Of a stretch of 64,000 bases of DNA, positions 47,865 through 60,583 are shown in pieces. The stretch lies in the NCBI GenBank assembly GCA_002943765.1, contig PQWQ01000008.1:1488001-1552000 (forward strand). The letters run 5' to 3'. The notes under the pieces are model-generated. The model had not been told where the DNA came from, did not search any database, and saw nothing but the letters and a program-made list of their open reading frames with translations. This DNA is from Psoroptes ovis. Lineage: Eukaryota; Arthropoda; Arachnida; Sarcoptiformes; Psoroptidae. Made by a program: the position numbers and the translations under genes. The number at the start of each line of letters is the position of its first letter. Position 1 is the first letter of the stretch.

Positions 47865-50800
47865 ATGTTCAAACCAAATGCATCATTATCATCATCATCA
47901 CCAGCAGCTTCAACAGCAGCCACACCAGCTGCATCGATATCACGTTTTGGTTTTATGAATAATAATAATCACCATCATATATCACCATTGTTATTATCAT
48001 CATCATCATCGCCAGCAACAACAATTGATTCATCATCAAAGGCGAATAATTTAAATAATCAACGAACATTGGTGAATACGAATTTCGTATTTAAATCAAC
48101 AAAATTGATGAAAAATAGTCGAAATAATGATAATGATGATGCTTATAGCTCAAGCTATAGCCATGAATTGCCAAAATCATTATCAACACCATCATTTTTG
48201 TTTAGATTATGTAACAATAACCCTATTAACGATGGTAATAATCATAAAAATGATGATAATGAACATGATCGTAGTGACTACACTGATAAAAATAATGAAT
48301 ATAGTAACATTGACGGTACATTCATCAATCAAAATGCTAGCAGCATGCATGAAAGTAAGAATCGTGAAAATAGTAGTAGCAGTATAAACCGAAGCAAGAA
48401 TCTGGAAAATGGTAGTAGCATAAAGAATAGAAATGATGAAGAATTCGATAATGATACAAATTCGAATATTAATCAATCATGTAAGTATATATATGTGTTC
48501 ATATGTATATATACACATACAGTAATTCAAGTTTTAATTCAGAGTTTTAAAATTAAATTTCATAGTTTTCAATGTGATTCGAAACTGTAAAATTACGAAA
48601 TAAAACTTTAAAACTACGAATTAAAACTTTAATTACTGTATATATGTATATGTGTGTGTATATTTGATATATATATATGTAAATATATATTTTCGAATTG
48701 GGGTAGTGGCATTGGCCAATGCTAATGGCAAATATTGAAAATGAGAAAATTCGAAAAACTAAAAAAATAATAATAAATAACCAGATATATACCCATACAT
48801 CCTTTATCATTTATGACTTATTCTATTTTCTATTTGTTTTATTTATTTATTTATTCATTCATTATTCATCTTCAATCATTTCACACTCATTCATTCATTC
48901 ATTCATTCATTCATCCATCAATTCGATTGAATTTCGCCAAAATACAAAAAAAAAACTATTTTCCAAAAGGTATCAATTGTTATTCGTTGAATTCGTCGAA
49001 GAATAATAATAATCAATCATTGAATGACTATTGTTTTGGACGTGAAGGTACGAATAATCAAACGAATGTCAATGATAAACAACAACAACAGCAGCTAAAA
49101 CAAGAGAAAACACCTGGATTTTCATCATTATTATTTCCAATGAGTAGTGTAAACAATAATCACAATGATAGTAGGGTAGCATCTTTATTTACAATTCAAC
49201 AACAGCAGCAGCAAAAACAATCAAAACAACCATCAATAATACCATTAACAACATCGAAATCAGCGAAATCAACGAAAATATTGCCTCAAGAATTGAAATT
49301 TAATTCAAATTCGAACAATAATAATAATAATTTAACAACAAATTCATTACAAAAATTGAAAATAAATCAAAGTAATCATTCGAATTATAATTATAGATCA
49401 TCACATCAACAACATCATCAGCAACAGCAACAACAATCATCAAATAAACAGCAGCAGCAACAACAGCAGATAATAATGTCAATTAATACCGATAATAATG
49501 ATGTATTAATCAAAGATAATAATCAGCCACAGCAGCAATCAAACCTTCCAATATTCATATTGAATAATGATAATCGTATCAATAATAATGTTAATGGTGG
49601 TAATCGATCAAAATTATCTTCAGCAGCAACAAATGATCAACGATCATCGAATGATTTGTCATCATCATCAAATGATTTGTCATCAGTAATGGCAACTGCC
49701 AAAGGATTAATGTTGAATAATAATATTAATAAATCAAATAATCAAATATCACAGCAGCATCAGCAGCAAAATCAGAATCAACAGCAGCAGCAGCTTCAGC
49801 AGCAGCCAAAACAATCAAATCAACAATTAAATCAACAGCAATCAAATCAACAACAATCACAAATCAAATTAATACAAAGTAAGATTAATTAATTAATTTA
49901 GTTTAGATTAATTTTAGATTTTAATCCATTTTTTGGTTTTGTATGATTCAAAATAAGATTATAACCTCAGTAGTAGAAATGTTAATCCAAAACGATTAAA
50001 ATCGTATTTAATCTTATTCATTTATTTGAGGTTTTTTCCATGTTTATTTTCTCATAGAAATAATATGAATCTAAGATAAATAAGCACAAAAATCTAGATC
50101 AACGATTAAAGATTATAATGCTTAGAGGAAAATGAGAAAAATAATAATAATGATTATCATTAGGATGATAATCATCATCATCATTGAAATTGAATAATCT
50201 AAAAACATCCTGATCTCTTTTTATTAGGTTGTCCGGAAAGTTTTTGCCGGTTATATCGTAGAAAATAATTGGAAAATCGACAAAAACTTTTCGGACAGTC
50301 TAATATAATATAACCTTAAATTATTATTTTGAAAAACATCTTTGTATATTTATTTATTTTGATGTTTTTTTGTTGTTTTTCTATGGTAAATACATGTGTG
50401 TTTATAGAAATATTTAGTTATTTATAGAAATGTTCAGGATTTGTGAAAATGTGAAAAAATGATTTAAATGTAAAAAAAATTGAATAATTTCAACTGATAA
50501 CATTAATAATAATTGATGAAATAAGATTAAATTGATGAATGATGATGAGAAAAAATTGAAATTCATTTATTTATTCATGTATTCGTGTGTATTTATTAAT
50601 AAGTTATTAATTTTCATATGTAAAACATGTTAAATTCCTTCTGTGTTTGTGTTTATAAGTGTGTATTTATAGAAAAAGTCTATCAAATCTATGGTTATGC
50701 TGATTAATTTGTCTTCAGAAAAAAATTGAAGAAAAATTTTTTTTAGGACAAATTAAAATAATGAAAAAAAATCAAAAATCAATGTGAGAAAAATCTATGT

Positions 50801-53800
50801 ATATTTTGCATTATTCATTGGTTTTTCTCACACATCGATTTGAATTAACATTCGATTTAACATTGATCGAAAAAGACTTGATCGATTAAGACAAGACACA
50901 CACACATCAGCCTAATTTGTGTTGATTAATAATTTGGTAAAAGAAAACCAGAGAAAGACTGAATGAAAAATCAATATTCCTACGATTAGTCATTTTCTAT
51001 GTATGCATTTGCATGTAAATACAAGTATTGATTCAATATTTTTAACCCTTTATTTCGAAAACAAATTATTCAAAGAGAAAATTGGTTGAAAAAAAAACCT
51101 GATAATTAATTAAATGAATGAATGAATGAATGAATTGATCAAATCTAAAATTACCGAATAAATAAATAAATAAATAAAATGAATCAATTATCATCATGAT
51201 GATCATGAATGATCATCATCAATGTCTTGTCTGTGTATGTTTATGCACGATTAAATAATGTTTAGTGATGTTTAATGACTGATTAGATGATCAAATGAGA
51301 TTTACATGATCAGATCAGACGATGTTGTTGTTGTGTCTATTTGCCTATATTTATTATTAGTCTACCCGTTTAATAATGATGATAAATGTTTTTATAATAT
51401 ATTCATTATCACAGGTCTACGTATCTATTTTTTCAAGTTTTATCCATGAAATTATCATCAATAAGTCAAAGATGTCGATATGAAGACACATAGAAACAGG
51501 TGTTTTTTTATTGAATTTAATTTTTAAAATCTTTGATCTTTGAGTTTTTTGATTCTTAGATATTTGAATAATAATCATTGATCATTTGATTTGTATCAAT
51601 GATTTGTTATTCGTACATCAGTTTGTGTATGTATTGGCGTGATTAGACTTGAATTAGACGTAAATAGACGTGAATAAATGTGAATACACATGAACATAGA
51701 CGTGAATAGAGACGTAAATTGATATTTTAAAAAATACAAATGAATTAATGAACATATGAATGAATGAATGAATGAATGAATGAATTACTTCCTTCCTTGT
51801 TATACATATATTTTAAATAGAAACATATGTATGCACATACATATTCATTAAAATTATGTCTATTTTTATTTGTATTTATTTTTGTCTGTGTTTGTATATG
51901 TGTGTTTTACATATAAATTGATCAATTTTCATATAAATGAATGAAATTATTATCATGAAAATTCAAGTGTATTACATTGAATCGCAGATATTTGAATATT
52001 CAATATGCATATATGAATGATGATATAAATGATTTAAATGAATGAATGAATATGAATATAAAAATGAAATATGATATTAAAATGGTTTGATTCATTTGAA
52101 TTTTGAATCATTTCCAATGAATCTATTTAAGTCTAATCTTAAGTAGGTGTTTTTTGCTGTTGCTGCTGTTGTTGTTTGTATTTGTATGAATTTGAATGCT
52201 TGATGATATCTAACATTTGATGACTGAGCTAGCTCTCATAGAGGGTATCACCCTATGGTAAATCATATCAAATGCTGTTCTTTGTGTATTTGTAGTTTGA
52301 TAAGGTTCAATCGTATAAGGTTATTGACTATTTGACTGTTCATCAGTGAACATGTGAATTAGTATGGATCAATTTTACTGATTTTTCACAGCTGAAATTG
52401 ATTAATTCCTTCTTTGGAAATCTTTGAGTGAAAATGCAATTGAATTTCCTCATAAATTTCTCCAAATTGATTCATTGATATCTTAGTGTGTTTTAGTGGT
52501 CCATGCGGTTTTCATGCGTGTTTTACTATCAAAGTCAATTGATCATTAATCATAAAATTCAATGGTCGTCATAACTCTTTGACTCTTCACTTATGATATT
52601 ATCTCGTCATCTCAAGACTTGTACGTGTATGTTTGTGTCTGAGGAACTGTCTATGTTTGTGTGTGCATTTGTATGAGTGCGTGCATGATAAACACGTGTT
52701 TTCTCGTGAATTTAAATTCCCCATATTCAAACACACAGAAAACTGATTTTTCATAAAAATTCAATTCAAATTCATTGAAATTCATTGATTTAATCGATTA
52801 ATTAATCAATTGATTTTGCGGAATTGATTAGTGTTTATGAATTGATCAGTGAATATTTCCCTGATTGAAAATTTGATCAATTTTCAATCATTTCCTCGTC
52901 CATTTCTTTTCAAAATTTCATTTCATTTCACATCGAATAGACTTGATGAGATATTCCACACAGTGTGTATGCATACATACAATACAATACACAGGTGAAT
53001 GAATGAATGAATAAATAAACGTGTGTGTAGGCTTCACGTGAAAAGTCTTCAAAGTGTTCAAAGTGGTCAAATTCACGATTCAAAACTTGCTCAGCTCGCT
53101 CAGCTGATTGATGAAGTGTTTTCCAGTTTTGCGCGTGTTTTTCCACTTTTGTACGTGTTTTGTCTGTGTGTCAGTGTTTTACTTGTGTGTACGTGTTTTA
53201 CTTGTGTTTTACAGTGACCTATTGACTTGATCGATTGACTCAATCAATTGAGTGATTGATTTTAATTGTATTTATCTGGAAATTTTGACCAATATTGACA
53301 TGAATATCGAACTGAACTACGAACTGAACGATTGATTTATGAATAATTAAAATTAATTATTCATGATTTATTGATTTGATAGATGATTATTTCTCTCTTT
53401 TTGTGGTTTTTTTCTTCGAATACATTTTAATGCATTTATGTATCATTTCTCCTTTTAAATTCAGATTTTAGGCAAGAAAAATGTGTGATCAGATCAGGTG
53501 AAACAAACAATCAACAATTGAATCAATTTATGAATTGTAAATTATTATTATTTGAATGTTTTCTTTTATTGAAACAATGTTTTTTGAATTTTAAATGAAT
53601 GAATGAATGAATAAACAAATATATGAACCTATTTGAACCATGATGTTTTAACAATCATTAATAATGATTGTTTATTGTTGTATATGATCAACAATTGTTC
53701 AGTTATTCAAGTGTTTCAAAAATACACATTGTTTTCAATGTAAAATTCAATGTTTTAAGTGTGTAAAATTTAATTTTCTTATGTGAACTGAAAAAGTTGA

Positions 53801-56800
53801 ACATTTAGAATTGTAGCCTTATGTGAAAATACAAATTATTGAACGAATAATTAACAAAAATTTTCAAAATTTTTAATTTGATTCAAGAGATGAAGCCATG
53901 AGAATGAGCTGAACTGAGAAGAAATGATGGAGAGAATCTCTATTTAATGATTGATACACACATAGAGCTGAGCTACAGAGGTTAATGAAGATAGACTAGA
54001 AATTTTTTAATTGAGTAAATTAATGATTTGAGTAAAAATTTAATGATTTCAATGAATTCACTGAATTCAAATTGATCATTGAAAACAATGGTCGTGTTGT
54101 TAGCGAGTCTTGTCGAATGTTGTCGACGAATATGTACAACATACGATGTTTTTTGCTGGTCATCATCATATGAGTGTCTTCAGCTTGTTATCCGTGCATA
54201 GACATAGACATAAACATACATATAAACACATGTTGTCCGTTGTTCAAAGACTTTTCGATGATACTCGATGATTGTTCTTCGAATAATGATGATAATGGTG
54301 ATGGTGTTTAAAGGTGTTTTGGAACAATTCAAACATTCAGTCCCATTTTCAACAGTGTTTAATTGTGAATTGAATGTTCGTTGTTTTAAATGTTGTTTAA
54401 TGCGTGTTTTGTGCCAAAATTGTGCATTTTGTGCTTCGAAAATGGTCTGAAACAATGTTTAATGATCATCCAGATGCATTCAAATACATTGAAATATTAG
54501 CTTGTCCGATAAGTTCTTGCCGATCTTCTCATAATTAATTACGATATAATCAGCAAAAACTTTTCGGACAACCTAATACATTGAAATACATATTACCTGC
54601 ATTTGTATTTGCGTTCACTGTGCATTGATTATATGTTTATTGTGTAATAATTGCGCTTGAAAAAAAGTGTTTCGATTTTTCTACGTTTTCTTTGAGTTTG
54701 TTTTGTTCAAGTGTGATGGTGGTGGTGGTGCGAAAACAACTTGCTCAACTTATACATTAACTCCGTAGAAAGCTTCAGCTTTCCAGCATTATTATCATCA
54801 TTAGTTATTATTTTGTGTGTTTAAGAAGAAGAAAAACACTGAAAAAAAAATCAAAGTCAAAATTGACTTTGATTTGAATTCAAAATATTAGGTTGTCCGA
54901 AAAGTTTTTGCCGATTTTTCAATTATTTTCTACGATATAATCGGCAAAAAAATTTCCGGACAACCTAATATATATATTTGAATTTCAAATGTTTGAAAAT
55001 TTCAAATTTTCAATTTTGAAAACCTTTAATTTTTTCGTATTTTCTCTCATTTATTTATACTTAAGTATGTATCATTGTGTGTAAGTACGTTTGATTCGAA
55101 GTTATTTGAATTTTGATTCATTTTTACTTTGAATTTGATTCAGTTTTAAATGAGTTTAAGTCAAATTTGAGTCAATTCGATTCAGTTTTGATTCATTTTG
55201 ACTCATTTCGATTCAGTTTTGACTAAATTTTGAATCGATTTGAATGAAGTTTTGATTTGAATTAAGGTTGTTTTTGATTTGTAATACTAAACCTACGCAT
55301 GTTACGTACATGTGAATGTGCTTGTGTGAATGAATAGCTGGTGATGGTAACCCGTTGAATTAATGATATGAAAATAAAGGTAAAAAATAAAATGTATTAG
55401 GTTGTCCGATAAGTTCTTGTCGATTTTCTTTTGAATTCCTTACGATATAATCGGCAAAAACTTTTCGGACAACTTAATAAAATAAAAATAAATGAAAAAG
55501 GCTTTGATCTATTAAAAACCAGCTGATTATACCGAGTACCAGATGATTACAATGATGAGAGGGACTGTGAATGATTACTGTGTTGTTCTACAATCTCTCT
55601 CTCCTCGATCAATGATCTCATTGAATTGAATTGAATCAATGATTGAAGTGAATGGAGTAATTCTCTCTCTTATTTTGAATATTTTTGTTTGATTAACCGA
55701 TTTTTGTTTTAATTTTGTTTTAATCAATTCATAGATAATAATCAAAATAATCGATTATCGAAATCATCTTCGACGAAGAAATCATCAAATATTATGATGG
55801 TCAATGATCAATCGAACATCGGCGCTGGTAATGGTCATAGTGATGATGTTAATGGTTCGAATGGTTTAAAAGGTTCGAATGATTTAAATGGCTCGAACGT
55901 CTTAAATGGTTCGAATGGTTCAAGCACGGCGATGCCCGCAGCAGCTTCGAACCCGAAAACCTCTTCGATGAACACATCGAAATTACCGCGTCCGTGCAAG
56001 CGGGTGCCGTCTTCGACATCTTCGGCCGTTTCGACATCTTCGATGTCTTTAAATCTTAATGGCAATATGAATACAAATGATTCGAATGAATGTGAAAATG
56101 GTCTTGATTTATTGATCGACAATGGTGATATTGATGATGATGATGATGATAAAGCAATTATGGATAATGATAATCAAATAATTATTGATAATGGTAATGA
56201 TAATGATCATTACCACAATAATGATATTGATTATGATCAACAACAACGAATAATTAATGATAATAATAATAATAATATGAGTCGTAGTAGTACATCAATA
56301 TCCCTTGGTTTAATTACAAATATTAATGATGATTTAATGTTGAATGTAATGAGTGATGATGATGCGGATGATGATGATGATAATATCGATATTGTTAATA
56401 GTATCGATGATGGTATTATTGATAATGATATAAATGATAATGATATAAATACCAATAATACAAATACTAATACCAATACAACAATGAACAATGTAAACAA
56501 TGACAGTATATTGGATTTAAATGGCCGATTGTCACCATCATTATCACCGGCGACAACAATTAATTTTGATGAACATTGTTTACTGTCATCATTAACACCT
56601 CCACCACCACCACCATCGTCGTCAACGACTGTGCAGCAGCTACAACCTCAAGCTCCAACAACTGTGCAGCAGCTACAACCCCTAGCTCCAACAGCACAGC
56701 AGCTGCCACAGTCAATTTCACCATTATCCCTGCTACCGCCACAAATAATCAATAATATCGACGATGATGATGAATTCGTTGATGATGATTATTCGATTAT

Positions 56801-58120
56801 GAATCAATTAAATACTAATGATAATGATCATCATCATCCAATGATGAATAATAATGATGAAAAATTAAATTTAATGATGATTTGTGATGATAATGTCATC
56901 AACAATAACAATGATCCTGATGATGAATTGTCATTGAATTCAATTGAATTAATACAACAACAACAGCAGCCACAATCGATGCTTCAAACGCAACAAAATA
57001 CCAAAATAACGATTGATGAAGCTAAAATGCTTAATAAACGTATGGCTGATGATAATTCCGATGATTTAGGTGATGGTGATCAATTGAAATTATCGGATAA
57101 ATCATCGAAATTATCATCGATTAAATCATCGAATGCCAATTCATCAACACATAATTCGGCTACAATGAAAACATTACCAAATAATCAATCGAATAAATTG
57201 ATTAAAATTGATAATAAATTGAAAAATGTCAAAGCAAATCACAATTCAATCACATTAACAACAAAACAATCATCATCATCATCAACAAATGTATCCAGAT
57301 GTACAACACCATCATCATCATTACTGTTGCTATCATCGGAAACTGATTCAAATTGTTCATTGAACACTGCTGTTCAATTTAAAAGTGGTGAGTTGTTTAT
57401 TGTTTATCAGCTGATTTTAATTGTTTATGTGTGTTACCAAAGTAACCCAAAATATCATTATTTATGAGTTTATGTTTATGTCTATGTCTACCTTGAAACT
57501 CGAAATATTTCACCTTGAAATTTTTCACCATTCATTTTTCCTCATTTAATTGTTTATTTTGAACCCGAAATCGAATGATTTTTTCAATGTTTACATGTAT
57601 TTAATGTCTATATTTATGTCTATTTGTCTATTTATGTCTATATAACTACACAGAAAAAACAAAGACGACAACAAAATCGAAACGTTTAACAAAGAATTCA
57701 ACGACAACAACAACTCAGAATCCAATGATAATTAAACGGCCATATACGAACAATGGTATTTTGGTTAATGGCAATAATACTAATAATAATGGTGGCAATA
57801 TTCGAAATTTACAATCAAAAATCGGTAAATTTATTTGATCAAATTCGAATCAAATTGATTGATTTATTCGTGGTTTTAATTCGATTTTTTCAAATTTCAT
57901 TCACTGAAATCAGATGTTAACCGGAATGGAATGAAACATAGCCCAACGTATACACGGCTGACGGCCACAACAGCAGCATCGATCAGCTCTGGACATCGAA
58001 AAATTGCATCTTCATCTACGGCATCTGCAACAGCACCAACAACCACGACAACACCGTCGAAATTATCTTCACGAAAAGAAAATTTAAATCCAAATTCAAC
58101 AATCACAGCAATGTCTACCG
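47865..58120 (+). CDS. Large low-complexity protein, 5' part (function unknown)
   Basis: I do not recognise this gene. Five exons are supported: 47865-48480, 48970-49878, 55735-57387, 57654-57824 and 57914-58120 (3556 nt so far, about 1185 aa). The last ends at a GTATGT donor with no stop, so the gene continues past 58120, perhaps beyond the window. All five exon ends leave the same one-base overhang (phase 1), so the joins are in frame. The encoded text is mostly Ser, Asn, Asp and Gln runs. Recognisable islands are SRFGFMNN (exon 1), MNTSKLPRPCKR (exon 3), basic KTTTKSKRLTKNS (exon 4) and SKLSSRKENLNPN (exon 5). Short SKLP in a basic Ser/Pro-rich setting resembles EB1-binding SxIP/SxLP motifs of microtubule plus-end proteins, a weak hint only. 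The acceptor of exon 2 has a poor pyrimidine tract and is the least certain junction. Intron 2 is 5.9 kb. Confidence 0.7.
48520..48638. mobile_element. Tc1-like MITE, TA-flanked
   Basis: Ends CAGTAATTCAAGTTTTAATTC and GAATTAAAACTTTAATTACTG form long imperfect inverted arms of about 55 bp around a short centre. TA flanks both sides (48518-48519 and 48639-48640). The CAGT start plus TA duplication is typical of Tc1-type ends. It is distinct in sequence from the GTTGTCCG family and is the only copy I found. Confidence 0.8.
48888..48914. repeat. (ATTC)n microsatellite
   Basis: About six tandem TTCA units in intron 1 of the large gene. Similar (GAAT)n tracts occur at 51113-51135 and 51757-51785. 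Confidence 0.85.
50224..50303. mobile_element. Mariner-type MITE, TA-flanked
   Basis: TTAGGTTGTCCGGAAAGTTT to AACTTTTCGGACAGTCTAA, 80 bp, TA both sides. The core TTATATCGTAGAAAATAATTG is shared with the copy at 4508. Confidence 0.88.
51757..51785. repeat. (GAAT)n microsatellite
   Basis: Seven tandem tetranucleotides in intron 2 of the large gene. Confidence 0.85.
54497..54576. mobile_element. Mariner-type MITE, TA-flanked
   Basis: TTAGCTTGTCCGATAAGTTC to AACTTTTCGGACAACCTAA, 80 bp, TA both sides; one substitution in the left terminus (TTAGC). Confidence 0.87.
54888..54968. mobile_element. Mariner-type MITE, TA-flanked
   Basis: An 81 bp nearly perfect palindrome, TTAGGTTGTCCGAAAAGTTT to AAATTTCCGGACAACCTAA, TA both sides. 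The right half includes TACGATATAATCGGCAAAAA, the same core as the copies at 55397 and 59577. Confidence 0.9.
55397..55477. mobile_element. Mariner-type MITE, TA-flanked
   Basis: TTAGGTTGTCCGATAAGTTC to AACTTTTCGGACAACTTAA, 81 bp, TA both sides. It lies 257 bp upstream of exon 3 of the large gene. Confidence 0.88.
57388..57653 (+). other. Intron 3 of the large gene
   Basis: 266 bp, donor GTGAGTTG, acceptor ACTACACAG. AT-rich with repeated TATGTCTAT words; nothing else is seen. Confidence 0.7.
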
Positions 58121-58452
58121 GTATGTAATGACTGTTTTTGATTTTTCTTATTTTGTTATTGATTTGAGCATGAAAAATTCAAAAAATCCCGCCAAATCAA
58201 TCGAATCAATCACATTTTATGAGGCATATTTTCGTGTAAAAAATGAGGCAAATGACATTCAATTTTCAACTCTAAAAATTGACTCCATAATTGAGTATAT
58301 TTACTTTAATATTTAATTTAATGATAATTGTGTCAAAATGAATGAATCAATCAATCAAATCAATTGCTGTGATCATTGATTGAATGATTTATTTTCAGTT
58401 TATTTCCATTTTAGAAAATTGGTAAATTGTGTGCCATTTTCGTTCGTTGTCA

Positions 58453-58533
58453 TTAGGTTGTCCCATAAGTTCTTGTCATTTTTCGAATGAAAAAAAAACT
58501 TAAAAAACGGCAAGAACTTATGGGACAACCTAA
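58453..58533. mobile_element. Mariner-type MITE, GTCCCATAAG subfamily
   Basis: TTAGGTTGTCCCATAAGTTC to GAACTTATGGGACAACCTAA, 81 bp, a 20 bp perfect terminal inverted repeat. The right flank is TA; the left is CA, probably a mutated TA. Confidence 0.88.
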
Positions 58534-58811
58534 TACTTCACAGAAATCATTGAAAACTTGAAACATGGAGCAAATTGGATACATTTTTCAATGATAATTG
58601 GCAATTGCCATCATTGACATTATGTAATCACATATTTGCTTCTGTATTTCAATCTTTGTGTGTATGTGTCTGTTCAATTGTATTATCATGTGTGTTTGTT
58701 ACATAGTTACTAATTATAACAATAATTTTTGACATTTGACAGCTGCTTATTAGTCATTTGATTATTATTGAATATCATTGTGAATATATGATATTATCGA
58801 TTGACATGTAT

Positions 58812-58844
58812 TAATTATAATTGTAATTATTACAATTATAATTA
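58812..58844. repeat. Perfect 16 bp-arm palindrome
   Basis: TAATTATAATTGTAAT and ATTACAATTATAATTA separated by a single T. AT-only apart from one G/C pair; cruciform or hairpin potential. Confidence 0.8.
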
Positions 58845-59251
58845 TGATTGTCAATCCAATTAATTGAATGATGAATATTATGCATATAAGCTTATACATA
58901 ATATGTTGGTAACCTAAAATGTATTATGTTCATAAATTTCAGTAATTTTTCCATCCATATTTCAATGCATATTTCAAATATGGTAAAATATATTTCCATT
59001 TATTTTTATCCAATCAAAAAATTGAGTTTGGAGAGAAAATCCTAAGAAAATGAATTAAGAAAATGATTTGTGAATTGGTGGCTCCACAAATAATATGTGA
59101 TTTGTAATTTTTAAATGTGATGATTTGTGCGTAGGATTTTTTTGAATTAGTGAATTTGTAAAAATGTTTCAAGTTGTCTTGTCATGTTATGATTATTTAT
59201 AGCAAAATTAATTCAATCATTGATTTGAATAAATCAATGATTTGCTCGAAT

Positions 59252-59316
59252 ATCTTTGAATATTTTCGTTTCAAACATCTTTGAATATTTTCGTTTCAAA
59301 CATCTTTGAATATTGG
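59252..59316. repeat. 25 bp tandem repeat, 2.6 copies
   Basis: The unit begins ATCTTTGAATATTTTCG and ends TTTCAAAC. Copies lie at 59252-59276 and 59277-59301, plus a partial copy to 59316, with no mismatches between the full copies. Confidence 0.88.
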
Positions 59317-59576
59317 TTGAATTAATTAATGGTAAACTTTGATGATGAATGAAGCCATAAATGAATCGAAATATTGAACAGAAAATGAAATGTTTCCGAT
59401 TGAATTTCCATTGAAATTTTAATTTATTTTTAATAATTATAATCATACGAGAAGTAATTATTTGATTATTAGGGAACGATTAATGATTTCAAAATCGTTC
59501 GCAAATCTATTGAATTGAATTAATTTGCATTTAATTCCTTTAAATTTTGAAATACAAATTCCTTGCTATATTTCTA

Positions 59577-59658
59577 TTAGGTTGTCCGAAAAATTCTTGC
59601 CGATTTTCCAATGATTTTCTACCGGATATAATCGGCAAAAACTTTGCGGACAACCTAA
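59577..59658. mobile_element. Mariner-type MITE
   Basis: TTAGGTTGTCCGAAAAATTC to AACTTTGCGGACAACCTAA, 82 bp. Left flank TA, right flank CA. Confidence 0.87.
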
Positions 59659-60489
59659 CATTTCTACTTTTAAAAATAACTTTGAAGCTTTGTGTAAACA
59701 TATACATTTTGCACCCCTGTTTCACCCTTTGATCATTCCAAAATTCGAAAAAAAAACTAAGAAATTCATGTCATTTATTCATCGAGACTTATCATTCTCA
59801 ATGCGACAAGTCTTGTGTGTATTGAATGAGTTGAATAATTTAGGTCAAAAAAAAAAAAAAATAACGAATTTGACATAATTCTCATTTGTCAATTTTGACA
59901 GATTTGTGACAAATAAACTTTTACTTTTATCTTGTTTGATATGAAATTCAATATATGTGTTTTGAATTTGAGAATTTCAAACGTGTACACACGAACTGTG
60001 ATTACAATCTCTGATTCAATTCAATCATTCATTCACAAATTCAATGAATGAAAAGTCTTTGAAACTTGCAAAGTTTTCACGTATTCAGCATCTTTGGTTC
60101 ACTTTCGTTCGATTGATCACGACTGATCGTAACGATCATTGTCTGTGTATCTGTGTTCGTATAATGCGATTATCATCAATTTTCTCCGTTTAAAATTGAT
60201 TATTGGGGCCATCCCGGCCGCATAGTGGCAGCAATACGCCAAGATCTTTAAAGATCTGGGATGTTGACATCGATATTCACGATATTTTGATTGAAATTGA
60301 AATTGTAATTCAATTCTTGTGTATTTCACATTTGAGTTTATGTTGTGTATTACATTGTATTTTATTGTATTGTTTTGTGTTTTATATTTGAATGCACATG
60401 TGTGTTTTTTAATATAACAATGAAATATTTTAAATTGAAAATGAAATAAAATGAATAAATGAATGCACATTGAACATTTTGAATTTTTA

Positions 60490-60583
60490 TTGGTTGTCCG
60501 AAAAGTTGTGTCGGTTCTCAATTATCATTAAGTCAATGCAAGCTCACGTTAAAAATCGGCCAGAACTTTTCGGACAACCTCCA
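60490..60583. mobile_element. Mariner-type MITE, diverged
   Basis: TTGGTTGTCCGAAAAGTT and AACTTTTCGGACAACCT with a longer interior (about 94 bp in all); the TAA end is altered to CCAA. Confidence 0.78.

Larger units (their letters stand above)
48481..48969 (+). other. Intron 1 of the large gene
   Basis: 489 bp, donor TGTAAGTATA. It carries a complete Tc1-like miniature element (48520-48638), TA-rich simple sequence and an (ATTC)n tract (48888-48914) before the acceptor. Confidence 0.65.
49879..55734 (+). other. Intron 2 of the large gene
   Basis: 5.9 kb, donor AGTAAGATT, acceptor TTCATAG. It holds four MITEs (50224, 54497, 54888, 55397), (GAAT)n microsatellites and, at 55130-55270, a degenerate repeat of GATTCAGTTTTGATTCATTT. 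No coding exon that I can support. Confidence 0.7.

Noticed and set aside
54231..54243. GTTGTCCG word near 54235 as another MITE end
   Set aside because: No inverted partner within 150 bp.
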